From NCBI GenBank assembly GCA_910587735.1, contig CAJUNT010000025.1:1-33760 (forward strand): a stretch of 33,760 nt of DNA, given 5' to 3'. Of this stretch, positions 1 through 8,237 are shown one piece after another. The stretch's first letter is position 1. Each line of letters starts with the position of its first letter. Position numbers and translations under genes: made by a program. This DNA comes from an uncultured Clostridia bacterium (GTDB lineage: Bacteria; Bacillota; Clostridia; Lachnospirales; Anaerotignaceae). The notes below the pieces were generated by a model. The model was not told where the DNA came from, searched no databases, and saw nothing but the letters and a program-made list of their open reading frames with translations.

Positions 1-18
1 AATCAAATATGGATATAT

Positions 19-136
19 TTTTTTATAATTTTCTTAAGTTACCATATATGGGACGCTGTCCCACGCCCTGTCCGCTTTTTGAAAAAAGCGGAGCAAAAAC
101 TTTATATTATGCGTTCGGGATTATATCGTAATTTTT
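19..136 (+). repeat. Dispersed hairpin repeat, copy R0 (right part, truncated by window start)
   Basis: This is the right half of the dispersed repeat in forward orientation. It has the hairpin GGGAC-gct-GTCCC at 50-62, the stem CCGCTTTTT/AAAAAAGCGG at 72-91, then the conserved tail with an AAAACTTTA block and the GCGTTCGG end motif near 111-118. Bases 19-55 are the exact reverse complement of the last 37 bases of the window. The usual AT-rich centre and left half are absent, replaced by that terminal sequence. Nothing in it looks coding. Confidence 0.85.
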
Positions 137-167
137 GCTAGTATGACATTCATACTAGCTTTTTTTT
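137..167 (+). terminator. Rho-independent terminator of an off-window gene
   Basis: A perfect 9-bp stem, GCTAGTATG at 137-145 and CATACTAGC at 151-159, with a 5-nt loop, is followed directly by eight T residues. No gene precedes it in the window, so it probably ends a plus-strand transcript that begins to the left and passes through repeat R0. Confidence 0.8.
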
Positions 168-260
168 ATGTATTTTACAAAACAGTATTGCAATAAAACC
201 ATGTTTGATTTAGTATTAATACAATACAAATTGTAACAATACACAAAGGAGGGCATTTTT

Positions 261-998
261 ATGTCCAAAGTAATAAAAAGAGGTTATTTTTTCAGCGATG
301 AAAGAGATTTTAATCAAAAATCATTACCCAAACTATATCAATCAGCTTACGACTATTATTTTTTATTAAACAGAGGATATACTGTAAAAGGTGCATTAAC
401 ATTTGTAGGAAATCACTATTTATTGTCTGAAAGGCAAAGATTATCTTTAATGAGAGCAATCTCATCAAAAAAGGATATCGAAAACAGAAAAAATAAACAA
501 ATTACAAACCATATTGAAAATAGAACTGTTTTTATTGATGGCTTTAACACCATTATTACATTGGAAGTTGCATTATCTCAATCATTATTATTAAAGTGTA
601 TGGATGGCACAATAAGAGATTTAGCCTCTTTAAGAGGAAATTATCGTGTGATTGATAAAACGGAACACACTATTATGTGTATTGGGGAAACATTACAACA
701 GTATCATATTGATAAAGCGGTTTTTTATTTAGATGCCCCAGTATCCAATTCTGGAAGGCTAAAAATGCAAATATTAGAATTGTTAAGTGTATTTGATTAT
801 GATGTAGAAGTGAATGTGATAAATGATGTGGATAGAGTACTTCAAAAATTAGAAAATGTCATAACAAGTGACGCTATTATATTAGATAAATGTCAAAGTT
901 GGATAAACTTAAATAAAACTATTATAGAACAATATGAAAATCAATACTTTTTCATTGATTTTGAAAATGCAGAACAATTAAAATCATGCTATTTGTAA
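261..998 (+). CDS. DUF434/DUF5616-like protein
   Basis: This is a 245-residue soluble protein. The ribosome site AAAGGAGGG lies just upstream of the ATG. The N-terminal third reads as a DUF434-type region (RGYFFSDERDF, then LLNRGYTVKGALTFVGNHY, residues about 8-55). The rest contains VFIDGFNTIITLE (about 90-102), the start of a PIN/NYN-like DUF5616 region, with later acidic residues in FYLDAP and the C-terminal FFIDF. The molecular function is not established; the DGFN-type motif hints at a metal-dependent nuclease fold, which is inference. The next gene starts inside its last codons, so the two are probably translated together. A weak promoter TTGCAA-17 bp-TAGTAT is possible at 188-216. Confidence 0.75.
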   Translation: MSKVIKRGYFFSDERDFNQKSLPKLYQSAYDYYFLLNRGYTVKGALTFVGNHYLLSERQRLSLMRAISSKKDIENRKNKQITNHIENRTVFIDGFNTIITLEVALSQSLLLKCMDGTIRDLASLRGNYRVIDKTEHTIMCIGETLQQYHIDKAVFYLDAPVSNSGRLKMQILELLSVFDYDVEVNVINDVDRVLQKLENVITSDAIILDKCQSWINLNKTIIEQYENQYFFIDFENAEQLKSCYL

Positions 999-1510
999 AT
1001 ATAGAGGATGTGATAGATATTTGCTATTATATTGTAAAACCGGATAAAAGAATAACAAACGCCATAAATATCAATATGACAAAACAACAGTTGGAACAGC
1101 AATGTGAACAGGTAATTGATTGCACATTAGGGGATAAAAATTTACAACCAGATTATATTATGATACGGAAATTGTTTTCTGCATATCATATTTTTTCAGA
1201 TAGATTGAAAAATTTAATTGAAATTTATGACGAAACATTACAGTTTTATGCCATATTTTTATGTGATAATAAAAATATGGAGTCTGTTGCATACTGGAAT
1301 TGTATTTGTCCGACACTAGACTGTATTGTAGAGGGAAAATATAAATGTATAGATGATGTTGTGCTAAAAAATGAAAATATAGGAGATAGATTTTTATTTC
1401 GTATTGTTTTTGAAAAACAAGAATATTTTGTGTTTCATTTGGTGCTTGTGGAAAATATATTGCGTAAGGAATATATAGGATTGTGGTTTGATAAAATAGA
1501 GGTGGTGTAA
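986..1510 (+). CDS. Imm11-like (DUF1629-type) putative immunity protein
   Basis: This 174-residue protein overlaps the end of the preceding gene by 13 bases and has no clear ribosome site of its own, so translational coupling is likely; the start is uncertain. The C-terminal half reads like the Imm11/DUF1629 group: a Tyr-Trp-x-Cys-Ile-Cys-Pro-x-Leu-Asp-Cys segment at about 101-112, then an 'IGDRFLFRIVF' strand and a final 'EYIGLWFDKIEVV' strand. Members of that group occur beside polymorphic toxins and injection-system genes. The VgrG-like gene begins 6 bases after its stop, which supports a secretion-linked role. I see no toxin next to it; one may lie outside the window. The family assignment is tentative. 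Confidence 0.5.
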   Translation: MLFVNIEDVIDICYYIVKPDKRITNAININMTKQQLEQQCEQVIDCTLGDKNLQPDYIMIRKLFSAYHIFSDRLKNLIEIYDETLQFYAIFLCDNKNMESVAYWNCICPTLDCIVEGKYKCIDDVVLKNENIGDRFLFRIVFEKQEYFVFHLVLVENILRKEYIGLWFDKIEVV

Positions 1511-1516
1511 ATATAT

Positions 1517-2887
1517 ATGAGTATATTATTAAAAGATTTGATGATAGCAGTACCTTTTAAAATCAAAAAAATAATGGATATTAATATTGTACAAAAATGT
1601 AATGCCCACGCTGTTGCAAATATTACTGTAATGCTGGAAGATGAACAGAATATACAATATATTTATAGCTTGAATCAAAAAACAAATGTTGTATTAAAAA
1701 ATAAAACAAATGATACAATACTGTTTTCTGGTGCACTTATGGGTATAACACTTTCTGTTTTACAGGGGGTTTATACAGCAATGTTAACTGTAAAAAGTTA
1801 TACTTGCTTTATGGACATAAAACAAAAAAACAGAAGTTTTCAATATGATAAAAATACCTATCAAAATATATTTCAAAGTATCATACAAAAAGAATATCAA
1901 GGAGATTTTATTGATACTGCATCAAATGGAAAAACACAAGATAATGTGATAATACAATATCATGAAACGGATTGGGAGTTTTTATTACGTGTTGCGTCTC
2001 AATTTCATGCTGTTGTAATACCTGATGTGTTATCTGATAAACCGAAAATGTATATTGGTGTGCCTCAGGGAGAAAGTCACAAAACGCAATATTATCATTA
2101 TCAAATTACTAGAAAAACAGCGGATTATATGTTACAACAGCAGTATGCACAACAAAAAAGTTTACTGGATTTTACATATTTGGAAATAGAAACAGAACAG
2201 AATTATAATATGGGGGATAGCGTGACATTGCAATATGTTCCTTTTATTATTATGGAGAAACAAATGCAGTTGAAACACTCTAAAATCATTTTTAGATATA
2301 AAATGTGTCAAAAAGAAGGTGTTTTTACAAATAGCTATAATAATGATGCATTAAAAGGTGTGTCTATTGAAGCAAAAGTGATTGATGTAAAAAGAGATTG
2401 CTTAAAATTGCATTTGTGTATTGATGAAACACAGGACGTCAGTCAAGCGCATTGGTTTCCATATAATACACCTTATGCATCAGAAGGACAGACGGGTTTT
2501 TATAGTATGCCACAAATTGGGGATAGTGTGTTACTTTATTCCCCAAAATCATGCGAATGTGAATGTTATGTCAAAACAACAGTGCGAAAACAAAAACATA
2601 AAAATAGTGAAACAAATATCACAGAACAAAAATGTTTTGAAACAGTGCAAAATAAAAAAATGATGCTGTCATCTACACAGCTTTGTTTTTCTGCAAAAAA
2701 ATCCGCTGTGGATATGACACATCAGTCTGGTATAGCTGTTGCATCGTGTGATGGTATTAAAATTCATACAGATAGCTTTATGAGATTGGAAGCAAATAAA
2801 ATTGTTGTGGAAGGCATGGATAGAGTGGTTGCTATTACGCCAAACGCAAATGTTGTTGTAGATGAAATTGTAAATTTTAAAGCATAA
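1517..2887 (+). CDS. VgrG-like spike protein (contractile injection system family)
   Basis: This is a 456-residue protein with ribosome site GAGGTGG before the ATG. The N-terminal half resembles the gp27/late-control-D part of VgrG proteins: 'FSGALMGI' near residue 73, then 'DWEFLLRVASQFHAVV' at about 152-167. A gp5-type OB fold follows at about 280-345, with 'PYASEGQTGFYSMPQIGD' as its signature. The remaining 100 residues end in repetitive beta strands such as 'GIKIHTDSFMRLEANKIVV'. VgrG proteins form the trimeric tip of type VI and related contractile systems and carry effectors. No sheath, tube or baseplate gene is present here. Together with the Eag-like and pentapeptide genes downstream it suggests an effector-loading cassette. 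Repeat R1 separates it from those genes. Confidence 0.75.
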   Translation: MSILLKDLMIAVPFKIKKIMDINIVQKCNAHAVANITVMLEDEQNIQYIYSLNQKTNVVLKNKTNDTILFSGALMGITLSVLQGVYTAMLTVKSYTCFMDIKQKNRSFQYDKNTYQNIFQSIIQKEYQGDFIDTASNGKTQDNVIIQYHETDWEFLLRVASQFHAVVIPDVLSDKPKMYIGVPQGESHKTQYYHYQITRKTADYMLQQQYAQQKSLLDFTYLEIETEQNYNMGDSVTLQYVPFIIMEKQMQLKHSKIIFRYKMCQKEGVFTNSYNNDALKGVSIEAKVIDVKRDCLKLHLCIDETQDVSQAHWFPYNTPYASEGQTGFYSMPQIGDSVLLYSPKSCECECYVKTTVRKQKHKNSETNITEQKCFETVQNKKMMLSSTQLCFSAKKSAVDMTHQSGIAVASCDGIKIHTDSFMRLEANKIVVEGMDRVVAITPNANVVVDEIVNFKA

Positions 2888-2918
2888 TAGTATTGTGAAA
2901 TTTAAAGTTATGACAAAA

Positions 2919-3397
2919 CTGCGTTCGCAAAAGTAAAAGTTTTTGCCTCGCTTTTTTCAAAAAGCGAGTGAGAGTTTGAGAGCAACGCTCTCAAGGTTCT
3001 AACGAAACGATATAAAAAACTTATAAAAATTACAAAATTATTTCGTTCACAATTAGGAAAACGAGATTTTCCTTTTAAAGTTTTGTCCGACTTTGGGGGA
3101 AGTTGGTGGAGTTTGAGGGTGCTGAATGTCCAGTGGACATTCGTCCAGCACCGACCGAAGCGAAGCGTAGACCAACGTCCTCAAGGTTCTAATGAAACAG
3201 TATTAATATTAAATTAAAAATGTTATATATTGTAAAGTTTTAGTGAAAAGGTTTAGGGGAATTGAAAGAATATCTTTTATTTGCGGGACGTTGTCCCGTG
3301 CCCTACAAACTTTCTTGAAAGAAAGTTTGACAAAGAACTTTAATTTTTGCGAACGCAATTATCACTTTAATTTTTATGAACGCAATAATAACTTTAT
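2919..3397 (-). repeat. Dispersed hairpin repeat, copy R1 (reverse orientation)
   Basis: This full-length copy fills the gap between the VgrG-like and DcrB-like genes. Reading along the plus strand it shows GCGTTCGC at 2921-2928, a CTCGCTTTTTT/AAAAAGCGAG stem, GAGAGC-aac-GCTCTC, GGAAAACG/GTTTTCC-like and CGACTTTGGGGGAAGTTGG segments, the nested 56-nt cassette (3118-3173), an AT-rich core, GGGAC-gtt-GTCCC, an ACTTTCTTGAAAGAAAGT stem, and a terminal TTTTTGCGAACGCAAT box. Its last bases run up to the ribosome site of the following gene. Confidence 0.85.
3118..3173 (+). repeat. Nested 56-nt hairpin cassette, copy 1
   Basis: The outer stem is GGTGCT/AGCACC and the inner stem AATGTCC/GGACATT with an AGT loop, followed by an unpaired tail ending GAAGCGTAGACC. 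It interrupts the 5' arm of a host hairpin of the type GAGGAC-aac-GTCCTC. The same 56 positions recur at 7907-7962 and 31544-31599. Confidence 0.85.
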
Positions 3398-3411
3398 TCA
3401 GGAGGGCTATA

Positions 3412-3993
3412 TTGGAAAGTCATGCAGAAAACATTATAAAAATGATAAATCAACAAAAAAAATTACAACAATTACAGCAAAATGACATAAACAAAGGTTA
3501 TGCAGAAATTTTTTACGACACTGTAAATTTTGAAAGAAAAAAATTATGTTATGAAAATTTTAGTATGATAATACCTACCTTTTTTAAAATTATGCCAAAA
3601 GAAGTCATAGTATATAAATATCAAGAGCATAACAGCCCAGAATTTGTATATACAAATGAAAACACAGATATCAATATGACATTTTCATTTTTGAATCGTG
3701 AAGAATTAGAAGGGGATATCACAGAAGTACACAAACAAATGTATCAAGAAATATGTAATCAATATCATGATGTAGAATATTTAAGTAATGATATATTACA
3801 AACAGAAAAATGTTTATCAATAGCACATTTTTCATATCCTGTTGCCATAAAAGAAGATACTATATTGCAAGTGGTATTTTTGTTTTTATTAAATGATGTG
3901 TGGGTGTTTGGTACATTCCACTGCCCTTATACTCAAAAAAGAGATTGGAATGATATTATGAAACAAATGCTTTTGTCTATACAATTAGAATGA
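3412..3993 (+). CDS. DcrB/Eag-like (DUF1795-type) protein, TTG start
   Basis: This is a protein of about 193 residues. The TTG at 3412 is preceded at 5 bases by a perfect AGGAGGG (3400-3406); an in-frame ATG at 3376 lies inside repeat R1 with no ribosome site, so TTG is preferred. The N-terminal 35 residues are helical and Gln/Lys rich. After that comes an alternating-strand domain ('MIIPTFFKIMPKEVIVYKY', 'INMTFSFL', 'VVFLFLLNDVWVFGTF') that resembles the DUF1795/DcrB fold used by Eag chaperones of type VI Rhs effectors. There is no signal peptide, consistent with a cytosolic chaperone. The neighbouring VgrG-like gene fits that role. The fold assignment is by pattern only, and a general DcrB-like protein is the alternative. 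Confidence 0.6.
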   Translation: MESHAENIIKMINQQKKLQQLQQNDINKGYAEIFYDTVNFERKKLCYENFSMIIPTFFKIMPKEVIVYKYQEHNSPEFVYTNENTDINMTFSFLNREELEGDITEVHKQMYQEICNQYHDVEYLSNDILQTEKCLSIAHFSYPVAIKEDTILQVVFLFLLNDVWVFGTFHCPYTQKRDWNDIMKQMLLSIQLE

Positions 3994-4018
3994 TTACTAT
4001 AATGATAAGGAGCGTATC

Positions 4019-5134
4019 ATGAAAAAACAAGAAATGCTTCAAAAATGGAAAAAAGAAATACTTTTTATTGCATTACAAAATAGTATTGCTGATTTGGAAC
4101 AATATTTACAATGTCACATACAGCAAATATTGCAAAATGTTTATTGTGATATAGATGTAATATTAAAAAATATTGTAGAAAGCCAAAATGACCAAAAAAT
4201 AGCTTATATGACATTCCATTTGATGAGAAAAGATATATTAGATGGTATCTATCAATACAGAGTGTTTTTGTATGATAATGATTGGTATATCAAAAGGGGA
4301 AAGCAAGTAGCTACATTAGACAGTAGTTTTATATATCAGTATTATGACGCTTTTTGTAAAGAAGTGTTTCAAAAAAGTAATCAATATAATCATTATTTTT
4401 CTATACCAGAAATAGAAATGTTTATTATGCAAAATTTAGAGGTGTTTCATTATTATTTTGTGGAAGTGTTGCGCTATGTTATGCATGGCATATCAGAAAG
4501 TGATAACTATTATAAAATAAAAAAAGAACAGATGTTTGAAATACAAAGTGGCGAGTATTATGAGCCATGTGACAAAATATATCAGGAGCAAACGGAAAAG
4601 GATTACGGCAAATGGAAAAGAGAACTCTCTCAAAATGTTGTTTGGTGTTTTGAGGATTTACAGGGTATTGATTGTAATGGTATGACCGCAATGGAGAGGG
4701 ATTTTAGATATACTAATTTTAAAAGAAGTGATTTACAGTATATCAATATGCAGAATAGTATATTGATGGGGGCAAGATTTCAATATTGTAATATGATGTA
4801 TGCTGATTTGAAACAAACTGTTTTAAATTATGCTTGTTTTGATTATGCTAATTTGGAATGTGCTTGTTTTGATAATGCAAACACTATGATAGAAAATATA
4901 TTGTATGGTATGGTGAAAGTAAAACCTGCTTTTTATGGTATTTCTTTTCAAAAAAGTAATTTGAAAAATGCTAGTTTCAAATATGCTGTATTGAAATATG
5001 CTGACTTTAGAGAGGCAGATTTGACAAATGTAGATTTTACAGACGCTGTTTTAGAACAATGCTTGTTTTCTAAAAGGCATATGATACAAATTCATTTGTC
5101 GGAACAACAGAAAAAACAAATAAAAATTGTGTAA
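4019..5134 (+). CDS. Pentapeptide-repeat protein
   Basis: This is a 371-residue protein 25 bases after the DcrB-like gene, with ribosome site AAGGAG and an ATG start. Residues 1-210 are largely helical and Tyr/Gln rich with no recognised domain. From about residue 210 to 350 there is a pentapeptide-repeat solenoid, visible as repeated A/N-[D/N]-L/F-x-x units ('TNFKRSDLQYINMQNS', 'ANLECACFDNANT', 'ADFREADLTNVDF'). Such solenoids form right-handed quadrilateral beta helices; they occur as adaptor proteins in type VI effector loci, among other roles. No signal peptide or membrane segment is visible. It probably shares a transcript with the DcrB-like gene. A direct link to VgrG is inference from the neighbourhood. 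Confidence 0.8.
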   Translation: MKKQEMLQKWKKEILFIALQNSIADLEQYLQCHIQQILQNVYCDIDVILKNIVESQNDQKIAYMTFHLMRKDILDGIYQYRVFLYDNDWYIKRGKQVATLDSSFIYQYYDAFCKEVFQKSNQYNHYFSIPEIEMFIMQNLEVFHYYFVEVLRYVMHGISESDNYYKIKKEQMFEIQSGEYYEPCDKIYQEQTEKDYGKWKRELSQNVVWCFEDLQGIDCNGMTAMERDFRYTNFKRSDLQYINMQNSILMGARFQYCNMMYADLKQTVLNYACFDYANLECACFDNANTMIENILYGMVKVKPAFYGISFQKSNLKNASFKYAVLKYADFREADLTNVDFTDAVLEQCLFSKRHMIQIHLSEQQKKQIKIV

Positions 5135-5149
5135 TAAGGGAATTGTGTT

Positions 5150-5580
5150 CATAAAAATTAAAGTGAGTATTGCGTTCGCAAAAATTAAAGTGATAATTGC
5201 GTTCGCAAAAATTAAAGTTCTTTGTCCAACTTTCTGGGGGGAAAGTTGGTAGGTGTGGGCAACGCCCACAAATAAAATATATTCTATAAAAAATCTTAAA
5301 ACCTTTCACTAAAATTTTAAAGATAATAATGTTTTGTTAAGACCTTGAGGCTTTGCCTCAAACTCCACCCGCTTTTTGAAAAAAGCGGGGCAAAAACTTT
5401 AAAGGAAAACTTCGTTTTCCTAATCGCAAACGGAATTTATATGGAATTTATAATAATGTTTCGTTAGAATATTGAGAGCGCTGCTCTCAAACTCTCGCAA
5501 GCTTTTTGAAAAAAGCTTGGCAAAAACTTTTGATTTTGCATTCGGGATTATTTCGCAATTTTTAATATGTTGCGTAAAAT
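5150..5580 (+). repeat. Dispersed hairpin repeat, copy R2 (forward)
   Basis: This fills most of the gap before the chemoreceptor gene. It starts with end boxes repeated in tandem (GCGTTCGCAAAAATTAAAG at about 5172 and 5200), then CCAACTTTCtggggggAAAGTTGG, GTGGGC-aac-GCCCAC, the AT-rich core, GAGGC-ttt-GCCTC, CCGCTTTTT/AAAAAAGCGG, GGAAAAC-ttc-GTTTTCC, GAGAGC-gct-GCTCTC, AAGCTTTTT/AAAAAAGCTT and the tail. The right-hand hairpin pair is present twice, with different stem sequences. Confidence 0.85.
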
Positions 5581-5603
5581 TTACAAATATTTCATAAAAC
5601 AAA

Positions 5604-5632
5604 TTGACTTTTATCAACTGAAATATTATAAT
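5604..5632 (+). promoter_or_regulatory. Sigma-A-type promoter of the chemoreceptor gene
   Basis: TTGACT at 5604-5609 and TATAAT at 5627-5632 are separated by exactly 17 bases, immediately right of repeat R2 and about 50 bases before the chosen start at 5681. This near-consensus promoter suggests constitutive vegetative expression rather than SigD control. Confidence 0.65.
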
Positions 5633-5680
5633 TCATAATGAGGTTTTTTAGTATGAATCAGACAAATGGGGGAAAATTTT

Positions 5681-7828
5681 ATGTTTAAGAAAGAAGGAAA
5701 TGTGGAAAACAAATTTTCAGGTAGTTTAAGTAAAAAAATTATTGCAAAATTAAGTGTTGTTGTAGCAATTATATTTTTGCTCATTGTAACGACATCAGGG
5801 TATTTTTCTATGCTGTCATTGACAGAAATCACAAACAGTAAATTAGTTTCTTCAGCGTATGAAAATGCATTTTTGGTACAAAACAGCATTGAAGGAGTAT
5901 ATGGTCAAGTAATCGGCTTTGCAAACTCATTGAAAAATATTTCTGCATTGCCTCCAGAACAGCAAAGAGATGCGATTGATAATGCTTTAGTAGGTGTATT
6001 ATCAGGAGATAAAAATTTTACAACAGTTTTTGCATATTTTGAACAAAATGCTATTGCAGATGCAAATGGAGAACCTTATAGCGTACACCAAAGAGAAATC
6101 GCTTATGAAGCGATTGTTTATCCAGATGAAACAGGAAACGGTATTACATATGAAAAACATGAAGATGCTTTTGATAATTTTGACAAAGAATATTATAAAC
6201 AAATAAAATCCTCTGGAAAACCTTATGTTATGGAGCCTTATGTTTATCAACTGCGTGGAACAGAAGATATTATGATGATTAGTATTATTGCTCCTATTTA
6301 TGATGCAAATGGTGATTTTTTAGGGATTGCAGGTTGTGACGTTGCTTTAAATGATATGCAGTCACAACAATACGCAAATACAGGATATAAATCTACTCAT
6401 ATGGTTGCACTTTCAGAAGATAAAACAATACTTTTAGATACAAAAAATAGTGACTATGTTGGAAAAAATGCAGATGAAGTGGGATATACCAATATTACAA
6501 GCGATACAGATAAAGTAAAAGCAATGCCTGATGGCACATATTTAAACAGCAATTATGTTGTGAATGACAATATTACAAATTTTGCTACTATGAAAAAAGG
6601 CGTTTCTGTTACAGTACCATTAAAATTGGATAGCGGAAATGGTAATTATTGGACATTGTATATGGCTATGGATAGTATGGAATTTAATGCGGCAATTATT
6701 AGAGATACCATTAAATTGATAGTTGCATTGATTATATTTGGTATTGTATTACTTTATATTATTTATAGAATTATTAAAAATTCTCTGCGCCCTATTACAT
6801 ACATTACAGCAGGTGCGGCTGAATTGGAAAAAGGAAATTTGAAAATCAATATTGATGTTGATACAAATGATGAGCTTGGACGTTTGGCGAAGGGTATCAA
6901 CCATATCAGTGAAACAATGAATAATTATGTGCAGGATATTTCTCAACAGCTTTCATCAATGGCATCAAATAATATGGATATTGAAATCAAACAGAAATAT
7001 ATTGGAGATTTTATACCAATACAAACTTCTATTGAACAGATTGCAGAGTCATTAAATGAAACATTGCATAGAATTACTGTTTCAGCAGATGATGTGGCAT
7101 CTGGTTCTGTAAGCGTTTCTGATGGTGCGCAAATATTATCAAAAGGCGCATTGGAACAAGAGTCAGCTATTGATGAATTAGCTGTATCAATAGAAAGCTT
7201 ATCTGATGATGTAAAAGCAAATGCAGATGATGCTCAAAAAATGAGTTTGATTGTAAAAGAAGTAGGGGAAAATATCAAAATAAGTAATGAAGAAATGGAA
7301 CAATTAGTCAATGCTATGGCTGATATTAGAACATCTTCCGCAGGCATAGAACAGATATTAAAAACAATAGGCGAAATTGCAAGACAAACAAATTTGTTAT
7401 CATTAAATGCTTCCATAGAGGCAGCAAGAGCAGGGCTTGCTGGTAAAGGTTTCGCTGTGGTAGCAGATGAAATCAGAAATTTAGCTGAAAAAAGTGGAGA
7501 GGCTTTACAACAAACATCTGAATTGATTGAAAATTCTTTTGAATCTGTAAAACGTGGAACGAATATAGCAGACGAAACAGCAAAATCATTGCTTGCTGTG
7601 GTGGAAGGGGCAAAAGAAATTTCTGGCTCTGTTGATAAAATTAGTATTGCTTCTCAAAATCAAAAAAGAGCATTAGATGAATTGATAAAAAGTATTGATT
7701 TAATTGCAGAGGTTGTGCAGTCTAATACCAATGCAGTGCAAGAAAGTGTTTCTACTAGCGAAAAGCTGTCAGAACAGTCAAAATTGCTTCATCGCTTAAT
7801 TAATAAATTCCATTTAAAACAATATTGA
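5681..7828 (+). CDS. Methyl-accepting chemotaxis protein (dCache type)
   Basis: This is a 715-residue transmembrane chemoreceptor. The ATG at 5681 is preferred because a GGGGGA ribosome site lies 7-8 bases upstream; an ATG at 5666 lacks one. Membrane segments lie at about 24-45 and 345-367, with a periplasm-side dCache-like sensor between them ('FAYFEQNAIADANGEPY', 'APIYDANGDFLGIAGCDVALND'). A HAMP region follows (about 368-420), then the cytoplasmic coiled coil with the highly conserved hairpin tip 'NLLSLNASIEAARAG' near 572-586 and 'GKGFAVVADEIRNLAE'. It would signal to CheA/CheW; neither is in the window. The ligand cannot be deduced. It lies alone between two repeats with its own promoter. 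Confidence 0.93.
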   Translation: MFKKEGNVENKFSGSLSKKIIAKLSVVVAIIFLLIVTTSGYFSMLSLTEITNSKLVSSAYENAFLVQNSIEGVYGQVIGFANSLKNISALPPEQQRDAIDNALVGVLSGDKNFTTVFAYFEQNAIADANGEPYSVHQREIAYEAIVYPDETGNGITYEKHEDAFDNFDKEYYKQIKSSGKPYVMEPYVYQLRGTEDIMMISIIAPIYDANGDFLGIAGCDVALNDMQSQQYANTGYKSTHMVALSEDKTILLDTKNSDYVGKNADEVGYTNITSDTDKVKAMPDGTYLNSNYVVNDNITNFATMKKGVSVTVPLKLDSGNGNYWTLYMAMDSMEFNAAIIRDTIKLIVALIIFGIVLLYIIYRIIKNSLRPITYITAGAAELEKGNLKINIDVDTNDELGRLAKGINHISETMNNYVQDISQQLSSMASNNMDIEIKQKYIGDFIPIQTSIEQIAESLNETLHRITVSADDVASGSVSVSDGAQILSKGALEQESAIDELAVSIESLSDDVKANADDAQKMSLIVKEVGENIKISNEEMEQLVNAMADIRTSSAGIEQILKTIGEIARQTNLLSLNASIEAARAGLAGKGFAVVADEIRNLAEKSGEALQQTSELIENSFESVKRGTNIADETAKSLLAVVEGAKEISGSVDKISIASQNQKRALDELIKSIDLIAEVVQSNTNAVQESVSTSEKLSEQSKLLHRLINKFHLKQY

Positions 7829-7851
7829 TGATTGTAAAATAGTGAAAGAAC

Positions 7852-8180
7852 TGCGTTCGCAAAAATGAAAGTTTTTTGTCAAACTTTTTAGGGGAAAAGT
7901 TTGCAGGGTGCTGAATGTCCAGTGGACATTCGCCCAGCACCGACCGGAGCGAAGCGTAGACCGGACAGCGTCCACGAATAAAATATAATTTATAAAAACA
8001 TTTAAAACTTTTTACTAAAACATTACAATTTTTTATAATAAAATTCATTCTGTTCTGTTAAGACATTGAGGACGTTGTCCTCAAACTCCTACTCGCTTTT
8101 TGAAAAAAGCGAGGCAAAAACTTTATATTATGCGTTCGGAATTGTTTCGTAATTTTTATCATCGCGAACGGATTTTATAT
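7852..8180 (+). repeat. Dispersed hairpin repeat, copy R3 (forward)
   Basis: This lies between the chemoreceptor and the convergent deacylase gene. It holds GCGTTCGC at about 7852-7859, the CAAACTTTTTaggggAAAAGTTTG stem, the nested 56-nt cassette (7907-7962), the AT-rich core with CTAAAACATTA, GAGGAC-gtt-GTCCTC, CTCGCTTTTT/AAAAAAGCGAG, and the GCGTTCGG-AATTGTTTCG tail. No coding sequence is seen. Confidence 0.85.
7907..7962 (+). repeat. Nested 56-nt hairpin cassette, copy 2
   Basis: It differs from copy 1 at only two of 56 positions. It sits in the hairpin that in other copies reads GTGGAC-agc-GTCCAC, again in the 5' arm next to the GAC that leads into the loop. Confidence 0.85.
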
Positions 8181-8183
8181 TAT

Positions 8184-8219
8184 AAAAGGGAACTTTTTCA
8201 TATGAAAAAGTTCCCTTTT
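8184..8219. terminator. Perfect 36-nt palindrome, likely bidirectional terminator
   Basis: The 18-bp arms meet at the centre CATATG; the stem contains GGGAACTTTTT/AAAAAGTTCCC. On the plus strand it is followed by a T-rich run. On the minus strand it lies just after the deacylase stop codon and is followed by TTTATAATAT. It probably ends the deacylase transcript and any plus-strand read-through from the chemoreceptor. Confidence 0.7.
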
Positions 8220-8237
8220 TCTTTTTTATATTTTATA

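Noticed and set aside
3243..3485. An 80-residue reading frame with repeated Phe-Cys-Glu-Arg-Asn motifs, similar to frames at 5070-5309, 9179-9379, 29385-29570 and 33538-33723
   Set aside because: The shared peptide is just the translation of the repeat end box (TTTTTGCGAACGCAAT). These frames lie wholly or mostly in the non-coding repeats, lack ribosome sites and occur in both orientations.
5150..5580. The repeat hairpins as simple Rho-independent terminators
   Set aside because: Most stems are not followed by a T run, several copies lie within probable operons, and the conserved core and end boxes are not needed for termination.
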